Assembly: GCA_017630395.1 (NCBI GenBank)
Contig: JAGBVI010000065.1
Coordinates: 1 to 64,000, forward strand
From: Paludibacteraceae bacterium
GTDB lineage: Bacteria > Bacteroidota > Bacteroidia > Bacteroidales > Paludibacteraceae
Direction of reading: 5' to 3'
DNA: 64,000 bases
The notes under the pieces were generated by a model. That model saw only the letters and a program-made list of their open reading frames with translations. It was not told the origin of the DNA and ran no database searches. The position numbers and the translations under genes were made by a program. Below are positions 27,748 to 35,766 of the stretch, piece after piece. Numbering within the stretch: the first letter of the stretch is position 1; the number at the start of each line of letters is the position of its first letter.

Positions 27748-27777
27748 ATCATTCTTTATTTTTTATAAAATTTAAAT

Positions 27778-27807
27778 TTTGAAATTTGTGGATTTACACT
27801 AAATTTG
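27778..27807 (+). promoter_or_regulatory. efp promoter (TTTG-N18-TAAATTTG)
   Basis: TTTG at 27778-27781 is followed after 18 bases by TAAATTTG at 27800-27807, a full match to the Bacteroidota consensus 36 bases before the efp start. Confidence 0.75.
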
Positions 27808-27843
27808 CACCCGAAAATGAAAAAGTTATAAAAAACTATTTAT

Positions 27844-28410
27844 ATGATTAATTCGCAAGACATAAAGAATGGAACTTGTATCCGTTTAGATTCTAAGCTC
27901 TATTTTTGTATAGAGTTTCAGCATGTAAAGCCAGGAAAAGGTAATACAATTATGCGTACTAAGTTGAAGGACGTTGTGACTGGACGTATTCTAGAGCGTC
28001 GTTTCAATATCGGTGAAAAATTGGAAGATGTGCGCGTTGAGCGTCGTCCATACCAATTTTTGTATCAAGAGGGAGAAGATTTAATATTCATGAATCAAGA
28101 AACCTTTGAACAAATTCCTATAGGAAGAGATTTGGTAACAGGTGTTGAATTTATGAAAGAGGGTGATATAGTAGATGTTGTTTCTGATGCTTCTAATGAG
28201 GCAGTTTTGTTCGCTGAAATGCCTGTAAAAACGGTTTTGACAATTACTTATACAGAACCGGGTCTTAAGGGTGATACGGCAACTAATACATTAAAGCCTG
28301 CTACAGTTGAAACTGGTGCAACTGTACGTGTCCCTTTGTTTATTTCTGAAGGAGAGAAAATCTTAGTTGATACACGTGATGGTTCTTACATTGAGCGTGT
28401 AAAAGCTTAA
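27844..28410 (+). CDS. efp: Translation elongation factor P
   Basis: EF-P binds between the P and E sites and relieves ribosome stalling on consecutive prolines. The 188-residue protein has the three beta-barrel layout: KOW-like domain I (1-65), domain II (66-128) and a C-terminal OB domain with [16 protein letters not shown] and the end motif [19 protein letters not shown]. The tip loop reads HVKPGKGNT, with Lys32 at the position that is post-translationally modified in many bacteria. No epmA, earP or ymfI gene for modification is seen in the window. It is monocistronic, with a possible hairpin terminator after it. Confidence 0.97.
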   Translation: MINSQDIKNGTCIRLDSKLYFCIEFQHVKPGKGNTIMRTKLKDVVTGRILERRFNIGEKLEDVRVERRPYQFLYQEGEDLIFMNQETFEQIPIGRDLVTGVEFMKEGDIVDVVSDASNEAVLFAEMPVKTVLTITYTEPGLKGDTATNTLKPATVETGATVRVPLFISEGEKILVDTRDGSYIERVKA

Positions 28411-28447
28411 GTAGAGCTCTATACGTTTAATTGTATAACGATAAATA

Positions 28448-28484
28448 AAGGGGTGTGTTGAAGGTAGTTTTTGACGCACCCTTT
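28448..28484 (+). terminator. Hairpin after efp
   Basis: AAAGGGGTGTGT and GACGCACCCTTT form an imperfect stem 37 bases after the efp stop. The following bases are AT-rich but lack a clean T-run, so termination is only probable. Confidence 0.5.
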
Positions 28485-28517
28485 AATTATTAAAATCTTT
28501 GTCAAGATATTTTGGGG

Positions 28518-29285
28518 ATGAATTACTTTGTGGATTTAGTAAGATATCTTTTTCGTGCTAAGCATAGAAGGGGGTATGGAGTGCATTCCCCTTCTGTTTT
28601 TAGGTTGATAACTCTTGTTATTGAGGAGAGTTTACCTTACTATAGTTATTTCTTAGTGGAGAAAATTCGCTATTTATCCAATCGAAAAAGTGTTGATGTC
28701 TTTTTGAATGAAGAGGGTGAACTATTCGAAAAAAATAAAATATGTTTGGCAAAGTGGGGGCAATTAGGAATTGCGTATGACCAAATTTTATTTAGATTGG
28801 TTAATTATTATAAGCCAAAAACGATAGTAGAGTTGGGGACTACTATGGGTTTTTCTACGTTGTATTTGGCTACTCCTAATTCTCAGGCTCATGTGATAAC
28901 GTTATCAGAGAAGAAAGAAATATCAGATTTAGCCAAAAATAATTTCAAAAAATCTTCAGTTTGTAATATTTCTTTAAAGGAAGGAGATATTGATTTTAAT
29001 TTCAGGAAATTGATTCAAGAGCAAGTTCAATTTGACTTTTTGAGTATTAATTGTACAATGATGCCGAAAGGAATTTACACCTATTGTAATGCTCTTTTAC
29101 AAAATGATAGTTTTGGCGGAGTAATAGTTCTAAATGAGCCTTATTTTTGGGAAAACAATCGGAATGACCTAAATAAAATAAAATTGCACGATCAAGTTAG
29201 GGTTGTAATTGATTTATTTCACATTGTTATTCTAATTTTAGATTCAAATTTGCAGAAAGAAGAGTTTGTTTTGAGGTATTATTAG
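28518..29285 (+). CDS. Class I SAM-dependent methyltransferase-like protein
   Basis: The 255-residue product has an N-terminal segment typical of Bacteroidota proteins annotated as O-methyltransferase-like (RRGYGVHSPSVFRLITLVIEE). A Rossmann methyltransferase core then follows with motif I VELGTTMGFSTLYLA near residue 107 and a second strand HVITLSEKKE. Motif I has T-T-x-G instead of the usual G-x-G-x-G, and the acidic motif II residue is E in SEKKE. SAM binding is therefore likely but not certain. The true start is ATG 28518; the TTG at 28512 is less likely. It stands between efp and the DUF2795 gene. The substrate is unknown. Confidence 0.65.
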   Translation: MNYFVDLVRYLFRAKHRRGYGVHSPSVFRLITLVIEESLPYYSYFLVEKIRYLSNRKSVDVFLNEEGELFEKNKICLAKWGQLGIAYDQILFRLVNYYKPKTIVELGTTMGFSTLYLATPNSQAHVITLSEKKEISDLAKNNFKKSSVCNISLKEGDIDFNFRKLIQEQVQFDFLSINCTMMPKGIYTYCNALLQNDSFGGVIVLNEPYFWENNRNDLNKIKLHDQVRVVIDLFHIVILILDSNLQKEEFVLRYY

Positions 29286-29335
29286 CCTTTAAAACGTTAA
29301 ATTGCATTTTTTTTTAAATTTTTTTTGAAAAATAA

Positions 29336-29365
29336 TTGCGGTTGACAAAAAAACGTATATTTTTG
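29336..29365 (+). promoter_or_regulatory. Promoter of the DUF2795 gene (TTG-N19-TATTTTTG)
   Basis: TTG at 29336-29338 is followed after 19 bases by TATTTTTG at 29358-29365. The transcript would have a leader of about 57 bases before ATG 29430. Confidence 0.65.
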
Positions 29366-29429
29366 CAGTCCTCTACACTATTTATGTGAGAGGAACGTTA
29401 TAGAGGTAGAATTTAAATATCGAAAGACT

Positions 29430-29651
29430 ATGTATTGGACATTGGAATTGGCTTCGAAGTTAGAAGATGCGCCATGGCCTGCATCGAAGGATGAGTTGGT
29501 AGATTTTGCCATCCGTTCTGGAGCGCCGCTTGAAGTTATCGAAAATCTTCAAGAGATGGAAGATGAAGGTGAGATATACGAAAGTATTGAAGATATTTGG
29601 CCTGATTATCCTAGTAAGGAAGATTTTTTCTTTGATGAGGAGGAATATTGA
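29430..29651 (+). CDS. Small acidic DUF2795 family protein
   Basis: This 73-residue acidic protein matches the DUF2795-type proteins common in Bacteroidota. Its conserved core is WPASKDELVDFAIRSGAPLE followed by VIENLQEMEDEGE, and it ends in a very acidic tail (DFFFDEEEY). The ELVDFAIRSGAP segment suggests a small helical fold. No biochemical role is known. It has its own good promoter and may share a transcript with the T9SS genes, since porP starts 137 bases later with no clear promoter between them. Confidence 0.88.
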   Translation: MYWTLELASKLEDAPWPASKDELVDFAIRSGAPLEVIENLQEMEDEGEIYESIEDIWPDYPSKEDFFFDEEEY

Positions 29652-29788
29652 TGAAATGTAAGGTGTTGTAATTTAGACTGATATGATTTTGAGTAAAAAA
29701 AATACTTAAAAAATTAGGTCTAATTTGTAAATTATTGTAAAAATTATTAATATTGTAGTTGATTTTCGGATGGCTAAATTGTGAAATA

Positions 29789-30766
29789 ATGAAGAAAAGG
29801 TTGTTTATATTTATCTTTTTCTTGTGTATTTCGGTGGTGCGAGGAATAGCGCAGTTGAGCCCTCAATTTAGTCAGTATATGGAGGTTCCATCGGCGATAA
29901 ATCCAGCGTCGATAGCGAGAGATGAGATGATGAGTGTGTTTGGGGTGTATCGTTTGCAGTGGGCAGGATACAGTGGAGCACCGAAGGATATGATGTTCTC
30001 GTTTACCATGCCCTTGAAGATTGGAGATACGAAGCATGGTTTGGGATTGTATTTTTTTAGTGATGAGATAGGTTTATTTAAAAACCAAAGCGTTCTTTTA
30101 CAATATTCATATAAGCTGAGAGTTCTGAAAGGAGTTCTAAGTTTGGGACTGAATGTGGGTTTTATAAATCAGACTTTTGATAAAGATGAAGTTGACTTTG
30201 TGGGTGCAGGAGGTGAGGAGATGTCTGGAGATGAGTATCATGAGTCTGACGATCCGATTTTGAAAGAGTTTACAGCAAGTGAGTCAAATGATGTTGCGTT
30301 TGATGTTTCTTTTGGATGCGAGTATAGTCAAGATGAGTTTTATGTTGGATTATCGGTGCTTCATTTGAACGCAGCTCGTTTTAATTATGGTTCGGATGTC
30401 TATGAGTTGTACATGCCTAGAATTTTTAGTTTGACTGGGGCGTACGAGTTGCAGACGCATAAATCTGATTTGATTTTTATCCCATCGGCTCAGTTGCGAA
30501 CTAATTTTTCTTCGTGGCAGTGTGAGTTGACAGGTCTTTTTGAATATTCTAAAAGAGTAAGAGGCGGAATTTCTTATAGGTTCGGAGATGCTTTTGTCTT
30601 CCTTTTCGGAGTTGACATAATAAATGGCCTTCGATTGTGTTATTCTTATGATTTGCCTACTTCAAAAATGATAAGGTCGGGGGGAAGTCATGAAGTCTCT
30701 TTGCGTTATAGTTTTAAACCTCAGTTCGCGAAGAAAAATAAGTATAAGAGTGATAGAATTTTATAA
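29789..30766 (+). CDS. porP: Type IX secretion system PorP/SprF family outer-membrane protein
   Basis: The 325-residue protein has a signal peptide (MKKRLFIFIFFLCISVV, cleavage after GIAQ) and starts its mature part with LSPQFSQYMEVPSAINPA, the PorP/SprF signature. The rest forms amphipathic beta-strands of a small outer-membrane barrel, with repeated GLGLYFFSDEIGLF-type strands and a C-terminal strand SLRYSFKPQF. In the T9SS, PorP/SprF proteins are linked to the PorK/N ring and to peptidoglycan-binding partners. The first ATG giving the signal peptide is 29789; the frame is open from 29759. It heads the cluster porP-gldK-gldL-gldM-gldN in the P. gingivalis order. Confidence 0.92.
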   Translation: MKKRLFIFIFFLCISVVRGIAQLSPQFSQYMEVPSAINPASIARDEMMSVFGVYRLQWAGYSGAPKDMMFSFTMPLKIGDTKHGLGLYFFSDEIGLFKNQSVLLQYSYKLRVLKGVLSLGLNVGFINQTFDKDEVDFVGAGGEEMSGDEYHESDDPILKEFTASESNDVAFDVSFGCEYSQDEFYVGLSVLHLNAARFNYGSDVYELYMPRIFSLTGAYELQTHKSDLIFIPSAQLRTNFSSWQCELTGLFEYSKRVRGGISYRFGDAFVFLFGVDIINGLRLCYSYDLPTSKMIRSGGSHEVSLRYSFKPQFAKKNKYKSDRIL

Positions 30767-30818
30767 ATTAAAGTAAATAAAGTAAAATAAAAGATAAGAC
30801 AATAAAGTAGTTTGTATC

Positions 30819-32222
30819 ATGAAAAAGCTGTTAATTATTTCATTAGTCGCCGTCCTTCTCGCTGCTTGTAGTGGAGAAAATGGAGAATTGGTGGGAGTTT
30901 ACAACAAGTCATGGAAGGAACCAGTTCCTTATGGTATGTTGTATGTAAAACGTGGATCGTTCACTATGGGGCAAAATGATCAGGATGCGAATTGGGCTAT
31001 GACTTCCCAATCACGTACTGTTTCATTGGATGCATTTTGGATGGACGAAACTGAAATTACGAATGGTGAATATCGCCAATTCGTTGAGTGGGTAAAGGAC
31101 TCAATCGCTCGAGAAAAGTTATCTGAAGTTGATGAGACTTACAAGATTTACCAAGATAAGAATGGTAATGAGATGGAGACTCCAATTTTGAATTACAAAA
31201 AGAAAATTCCTTGGGCAAAGCAGACTGAGGATCAAAAGGCTGTTTTAGATAGTTTGTACTATCAGGGTGATGATAAAATTGACTTTGCTCCGGAGTTTAA
31301 TTCCCAATTGTTGATGTACAAATACTCTTGGGTGGATTACGTTCAAGCTGCTATGAAAGAGAATAAGTTTGATCCATTGTTGGGTAGATATAATAGAAGC
31401 ATTGCAGGTTTAGGAAAAACAAAGGATAGTGCTGATGTTATGGTTAAGAAGGATACCACCATTTATAATGATAAAGGTGAAATTGAAAATGTTACTGTTT
31501 ATAGAGAGTTGAAACGTCGTTCTGATTTTATCTCTGTTAAGCGTGTAAATATTTATCCTGATACATTGAGTTGGATTCGTGACTATACCTATGCGTATAA
31601 TGAGCCATATATGAAGATGTATTTTTCTCACCCGGGTTATGGAGAGTACCCTGTTGTAGGTATATCTTGGGAGCAAGCTCAGGCATTTTGTCATTGGAGG
31701 TCTTATTTATTTAATTCATTTCAAATTGCAAATAAGGGTGTTAGAGTGCAAGATTATCGTCTTCCAACGGAGGCTGAGTGGGAGTATGCGGCGAGAGGTG
31801 GAAAAGATTTGTCTATGTATCCTTGGGGAGGTAATTACGTTCGTACAGCAAAAGGATGTTTCTTAGCGAACTTTAAACCACAAAGAGGTAATTATACTGA
31901 TGATGGATATTTGATTGCTTCAAAGGTTGCATCTTATCCTCCAAATGACTTTGGTTTATATGATATGGCAGGAAACGTAGCTGAATGGACTTCATCGGCT
32001 TACCATGAGTCTAATTATTCGTTTGTTCATGATTTGAACCCTAGTTATGAGTATAATGCAAAGAGTTCTGATCCTGACGTAATGAGAAGAAAAGTTATTC
32101 GTGGAGGATCTTGGAAAGATGTTGCTATCTTCTTGCAATGTGGTGTACGTACTTACGAATATCAAAATGAGAATAGATCTTTCTTAGGATTTAGATGTGT
32201 ACGTAGCTACATCGGAGAGTAA
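30819..32222 (+). CDS. gldK: T9SS ring lipoprotein PorK/GldK
   Basis: This outer-membrane lipoprotein forms, with PorN/GldN, the large periplasmic ring of the type IX secretion system. The 467 residues begin with a lipoprotein signal ending in LLAAC (Cys17). The body is a formylglycine-generating-enzyme (SUMF1)-like fold: GSFTMGQND near residue 50, ETEITNGEYRQFV, LPTEAEWEYAARGG near residue 313, NVAEWTSSAYHE, and RGGSWKD near the C-terminus. It acts structurally, not as an enzyme. It follows porP by 52 bases. Confidence 0.97.
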   Translation: MKKLLIISLVAVLLAACSGENGELVGVYNKSWKEPVPYGMLYVKRGSFTMGQNDQDANWAMTSQSRTVSLDAFWMDETEITNGEYRQFVEWVKDSIAREKLSEVDETYKIYQDKNGNEMETPILNYKKKIPWAKQTEDQKAVLDSLYYQGDDKIDFAPEFNSQLLMYKYSWVDYVQAAMKENKFDPLLGRYNRSIAGLGKTKDSADVMVKKDTTIYNDKGEIENVTVYRELKRRSDFISVKRVNIYPDTLSWIRDYTYAYNEPYMKMYFSHPGYGEYPVVGISWEQAQAFCHWRSYLFNSFQIANKGVRVQDYRLPTEAEWEYAARGGKDLSMYPWGGNYVRTAKGCFLANFKPQRGNYTDDGYLIASKVASYPPNDFGLYDMAGNVAEWTSSAYHESNYSFVHDLNPSYEYNAKSSDPDVMRRKVIRGGSWKDVAIFLQCGVRTYEYQNENRSFLGFRCVRSYIGE

Positions 32223-32279
32223 TATTAAATTAGTAAAAGTATAGAAAATTAATTATTAACCTTAAATAAATATTGTAAA

Positions 32280-33116
32280 ATGGGATTTAGAGAATTACAA
32301 GAGACTAAAGGCTATCAGCAGTTTACAGCCTTAGCTTATGGATTGGGAGCATCTGTCGTTATTATTGGTGCATTGTTTAAGATTATGCACTGGCCTGGTG
32401 CTGGTGTTGTGTTGACAGTGGGTATGTTGGTTGAGGCATTCTTGTTTGCCCTATCTGCTTTTGATAAACCGCATAAAGAGTTTAATTGGGCGTTGGTTTA
32501 TCCAGTGTTGGCAAGTGAGGATGAAGAGGCCGTAGGTTCTTCTGCTCCAGCTAAAAAAGATAAAGAAGATGAAAGACTTCCTGAAATTAAACAAATTCGT
32601 AGTTTAGTTGACGATGAGATGTCTAAATTGACTTCAGGAATTCAACGTTTGAATGAGACAGCAGGTCAATTGAATTCATTGTCTTCTGCTGCAGCAGTAT
32701 CAGATGATTATGTTGTTAATATGACAAAAGCATCTTCTGCAGCAGGTGAGTTTGCTGCTTCTCAAAAAAGTTTGAAAGATTCTTCAGATTCTTTGGTATC
32801 ATCTTACCAAGATATCGCAGCAAGCATTGGTTCTGCTTCTCAAGGATCTAAGAATTTTGCATCTCAAATTGATGGAATTAACAAAAATATTTCTACAATT
32901 AACTCTGTATTTGAACTTCAAGTTAAATCAGTAAATGAACAAAATGAGGCAATGAAGACTTTGGCAAGTGCTGTTAAGACTATTGAGGCTTCTTTGAATG
33001 GTTCTGCTGCAGAAGCTGAGGAATATAAGAAACAAGTTGGAATCTTGGCTACTCAATTGAAGAACTTGAACTCTGTATATGGAAATATGCTTAATGCAAT
33101 GACTATCAGAGGGTAA
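32280..33116 (+). CDS. gldL: T9SS motor protein PorL/GldL
   Basis: GldL and GldM form the inner-membrane proton-driven motor that powers type IX secretion. The 278-residue protein has two N-terminal membrane helices (about residues 18-36 and 40-62) joined by the signature FKIMHWPGAG. Glu52 in the second helix (GMLVEAFLF) corresponds in place to the membrane Glu implicated in proton transfer. The remainder is a cytoplasmic, helical, Ser/Ala-rich domain with coiled-coil character (residues 100-275). It lies 57 bases after gldK. Confidence 0.97.
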   Translation: MGFRELQETKGYQQFTALAYGLGASVVIIGALFKIMHWPGAGVVLTVGMLVEAFLFALSAFDKPHKEFNWALVYPVLASEDEEAVGSSAPAKKDKEDERLPEIKQIRSLVDDEMSKLTSGIQRLNETAGQLNSLSSAAAVSDDYVVNMTKASSAAGEFAASQKSLKDSSDSLVSSYQDIAASIGSASQGSKNFASQIDGINKNISTINSVFELQVKSVNEQNEAMKTLASAVKTIEASLNGSAAEAEEYKKQVGILATQLKNLNSVYGNMLNAMTIRG

Positions 33117-33157
33117 TCATTAATTTTGTTTAATTGAAAATTTAAAATTAGTTTAAT

Positions 33158-34714
33158 ATGGGTGGAGCGAAAAATTGTCCGGAAACCCCGAGACAGAAGA
33201 TGATATCCATGATGTATTTGGTGTTGACTGCGATGCTTGCATTGAATGTGTCTGCCGAAATTTTGAATGGATATTCATTGGTGGATGAATCCATGCGCAC
33301 GAACATAACTATTGGCGAGGCGAAGGTTTCCTCACTTCAAGGTCAATTTGATGGTTTGTTGCAAACGGATTCAATTAAGGCAAATTTAGTTAAAAGTAAG
33401 ATTGACTCAGTTATTTTGATGTCAGATCAAATGTGTGATGTTGTTAGTTCTATTCAAAAGAGGATGATTCTTTTGATTGATGGAGCTGAGGCTGATACAC
33501 TTTCCAAGGATAAAATGGGAGATTTGAACATTCCGAGTCAGGTAGGTATTCAAGAGAAAAGAGGTGCTGAGTTAAAGGCTAAAATGAACGAATATTCAGC
33601 GTTTATGGCATCAGTTGTAGATTCAGCAAAAGCTCGATCAATTCTTAATACTTTTGCAACTCCTGACATCAAGAAGGGTGGAGAAACAAAATCTTGGGAA
33701 TCGGGTGTATTTTTGGATATGCCAGCTATAGCATCAATTACAGTGTTGGATAAAATCAAAAATGATGTTAAGAATGCTGAAGCAGATGCATTGTCTGCCT
33801 TGATTGGAGGAATGGATGCTAATGACTTCCGTGTAAATAAGATTACAGCTATGGCAGTTGCTAAATCTGGATATATCATGAGAGGTGCTAAGTATTCTGC
33901 TGAAATTATGTTGGCTGCTATTGACTCTACAAAGAAACCTACTATTATTATTAATGGAGAGGAATTGAAAGATCCTAATCAAATGTATGAATTTACTTGT
34001 AATAAAGTAGGAACTCATAAGTATTCTGGAGAGTTGATTTTGCAAAAACCTGATGGTACACCTGTTAAATATCCTTTTGAACAAGAGTATACCGTTGGAG
34101 AGCCTACAGCTACAGTGTCTGCGGATTTGATGAATGTATTATATGCCGGTTTCAAAAACCCTGTTAGTGTTTCTGTTCCAGGTGTAGCTGGTAATAATAT
34201 CAGCATCAATGTGTCTAATTGTAAGAGTCAGGCAAAAACAGGTACTGGTTGGACAATTGTTCCTGCTAAAGTTGGTGTACCTTGTAAAATTTCTGTTTCT
34301 GCAAATATTGATGGTAAGTCTCAACATATCAAAACAGTTGACTTCCGTGTTAAGAAGTTGCCAGATCCATTAGCAAAGATTGAGTATACAAATGCTCAAG
34401 GTGTAAAAGAGTTGTATAAGGGAGGTAAAGCTATTGCAAAGAATCTTTTGATTACTGCTCGTAGAATTGTTGCTGAGTTGGATGATGCAGATTTGGAGGT
34501 TAAATACAAAGTATTGGGATTCTCTTTGAATTATTTCGACTCAATGGGTAATACATTGGTTGAAAAAACAGATGGTGATAAATTAACTGATCGTCAGATG
34601 AGAGTATTTAGAGAGATGACTCGTCAAAAAACTGTCTTTGTTACTAATGTTGTTGCTTTAGGACAGGATAATTTGAAACGTTCATTGCCTCCTGTTGAAG
34701 TAAAAATTAAGTAA
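33158..34714 (+). CDS. gldM: T9SS motor/stalk protein PorM/GldM
   Basis: GldM is the partner of GldL. It has one N-terminal membrane helix and a long periplasmic shaft that transmits motor rotation to the outer-membrane ring. The 518 residues start with GGAKNCPETPRQKMISMMY, the conserved N-terminus including the Arg next to the membrane. The helix is YLVLTAMLALNVSAEIL (about 22-38). A helical D1 domain follows (about 40-225), then three beta-domains typical of PorM/GldM. It is 41 bases after gldL. Confidence 0.97.
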   Translation: MGGAKNCPETPRQKMISMMYLVLTAMLALNVSAEILNGYSLVDESMRTNITIGEAKVSSLQGQFDGLLQTDSIKANLVKSKIDSVILMSDQMCDVVSSIQKRMILLIDGAEADTLSKDKMGDLNIPSQVGIQEKRGAELKAKMNEYSAFMASVVDSAKARSILNTFATPDIKKGGETKSWESGVFLDMPAIASITVLDKIKNDVKNAEADALSALIGGMDANDFRVNKITAMAVAKSGYIMRGAKYSAEIMLAAIDSTKKPTIIINGEELKDPNQMYEFTCNKVGTHKYSGELILQKPDGTPVKYPFEQEYTVGEPTATVSADLMNVLYAGFKNPVSVSVPGVAGNNISINVSNCKSQAKTGTGWTIVPAKVGVPCKISVSANIDGKSQHIKTVDFRVKKLPDPLAKIEYTNAQGVKELYKGGKAIAKNLLITARRIVAELDDADLEVKYKVLGFSLNYFDSMGNTLVEKTDGDKLTDRQMRVFREMTRQKTVFVTNVVALGQDNLKRSLPPVEVKIK

Positions 34715-34752
34715 TTATTGTGAAAGCGTAAATGAATTTAAAGTTTAACGTT

Positions 34753-35637
34753 ATGAGTAAGTTTTTTAGATTTTGTTTTGTTGGTTTGATAGCTTTGTCT
34801 GTTAATTCAGTCTTTGCACAACAAGAAGACTCTTTCTTCGATGAGTTGGGAGAAGTTTCAACAGAGATTGCATCTAATATGCCGACAAGCGGTCCTAAAG
34901 ATGGATTGGAACCTATTGAAATGGTAAATCCGCGTGCGGATGATATCTATTGGCAAAAGGTCGTTTATAGGACTATTGATTTGCGTGAAAAGATGAATTA
35001 TCCTTTGTATTTCCCTGAAGAAGCTCAAGACAACAGACAAAGTTTCTTTACTCTGATGTTTAGACTAATTCAAGAGGATAAGATTAAGGTTTATGAGTAT
35101 CTTGATACTAGAGAGATTTTTACAGACGACCACATTGTTACGTTTGCTGATCTAGTAAACAAGTATGAGTTAATTCATACAATTAAGGCTGATTCTTTGA
35201 CTAATGATTCTGTTATTGTTGTTGAAGAAAGTGATATACCTAATAGAGATATTGTTAAGTTTTATGTAAAAGAAGTTTGGTTCTTTGATAAAATTACTTC
35301 TACTTTCAATGTTAGAATTATTGCTTTTTGTCCAATTATGGTTAAAGAAACTGACTTGGGTATTCAAAAGTTCCCTTTGTTCTGGATTCCATTTGAGACT
35401 TTGCGTCCATTCTTGGCTCAAACAGAAGTCTTGATTACTGATAAGAACAATGGTGCTAGACCATCTTTCGATGATATTTTTATTAAGAGAAGATTTTCTA
35501 GTTACATTTACAAAGAGTCTAACATCTACAACAGAAACTTAATCGAGTACAATACCGATGCTGCTGATGTTAGAAAAGAACAAGCAAGAGTTAAAACTTT
35601 ATTGCTTAACTTTGAAAATGACCTTTGGGAATATTAA
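34753..35637 (+). CDS. gldN: T9SS ring protein PorN/GldN
   Basis: PorN/GldN is the periplasmic partner of the PorK/GldK ring and contacts the PorM/GldM shaft. The protein has a signal peptide (MSKFFRFCFVGLIALSV, cleavage after VFAQ), which favours ATG 34753 over the in-frame 34732. Conserved blocks include DIYWQKVVYRTIDLREKMNYP, FTLMFRLIQEDKIKVYEYL and the C-terminal FDDIFIKRRFSSYIYKESN. At 294 residues it is of the short, PorN-like type. A strong terminator follows and closes the T9SS cluster. Confidence 0.96.
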   Translation: MSKFFRFCFVGLIALSVNSVFAQQEDSFFDELGEVSTEIASNMPTSGPKDGLEPIEMVNPRADDIYWQKVVYRTIDLREKMNYPLYFPEEAQDNRQSFFTLMFRLIQEDKIKVYEYLDTREIFTDDHIVTFADLVNKYELIHTIKADSLTNDSVIVVEESDIPNRDIVKFYVKEVWFFDKITSTFNVRIIAFCPIMVKETDLGIQKFPLFWIPFETLRPFLAQTEVLITDKNNGARPSFDDIFIKRRFSSYIYKESNIYNRNLIEYNTDAADVRKEQARVKTLLLNFENDLWEY

Positions 35638-35660
35638 TTTTTCCGTATAATTTAAAATGA

Positions 35661-35694
35661 GAGCTGTATCAAGATTGATGCAGCTCTTTTTTTT
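35661..35694 (+). terminator. Rho-independent terminator of the T9SS cluster
   Basis: GAGCTGTATCA and TGATGCAGCTC pair with one mismatch around the loop AGAT, and a T-run follows. It lies 24 bases after the gldN stop. Confidence 0.88.
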
Positions 35695-35742
35695 AATAAA
35701 TTTTTTAAAATTACTTCTTTTCTCTTATTTAATTAAATTCTC

Positions 35743-35750
35743 TATCTTTG
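35743..35750 (+). promoter_or_regulatory. leuS promoter -7 box
   Basis: TATCTTTG matches TAnnTTTG 17 bases before the leuS ATG, giving a very short leader. The -33 region is T-rich without an exact TTTG. Confidence 0.55.
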
Positions 35751-35766
35751 TGGCAAATTTGTAAAC

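Noticed and set aside
33550-34084. Two long minus-strand frames over gldM
   Set aside because: Both are antisense to well-conserved gldM codons and have no family features.
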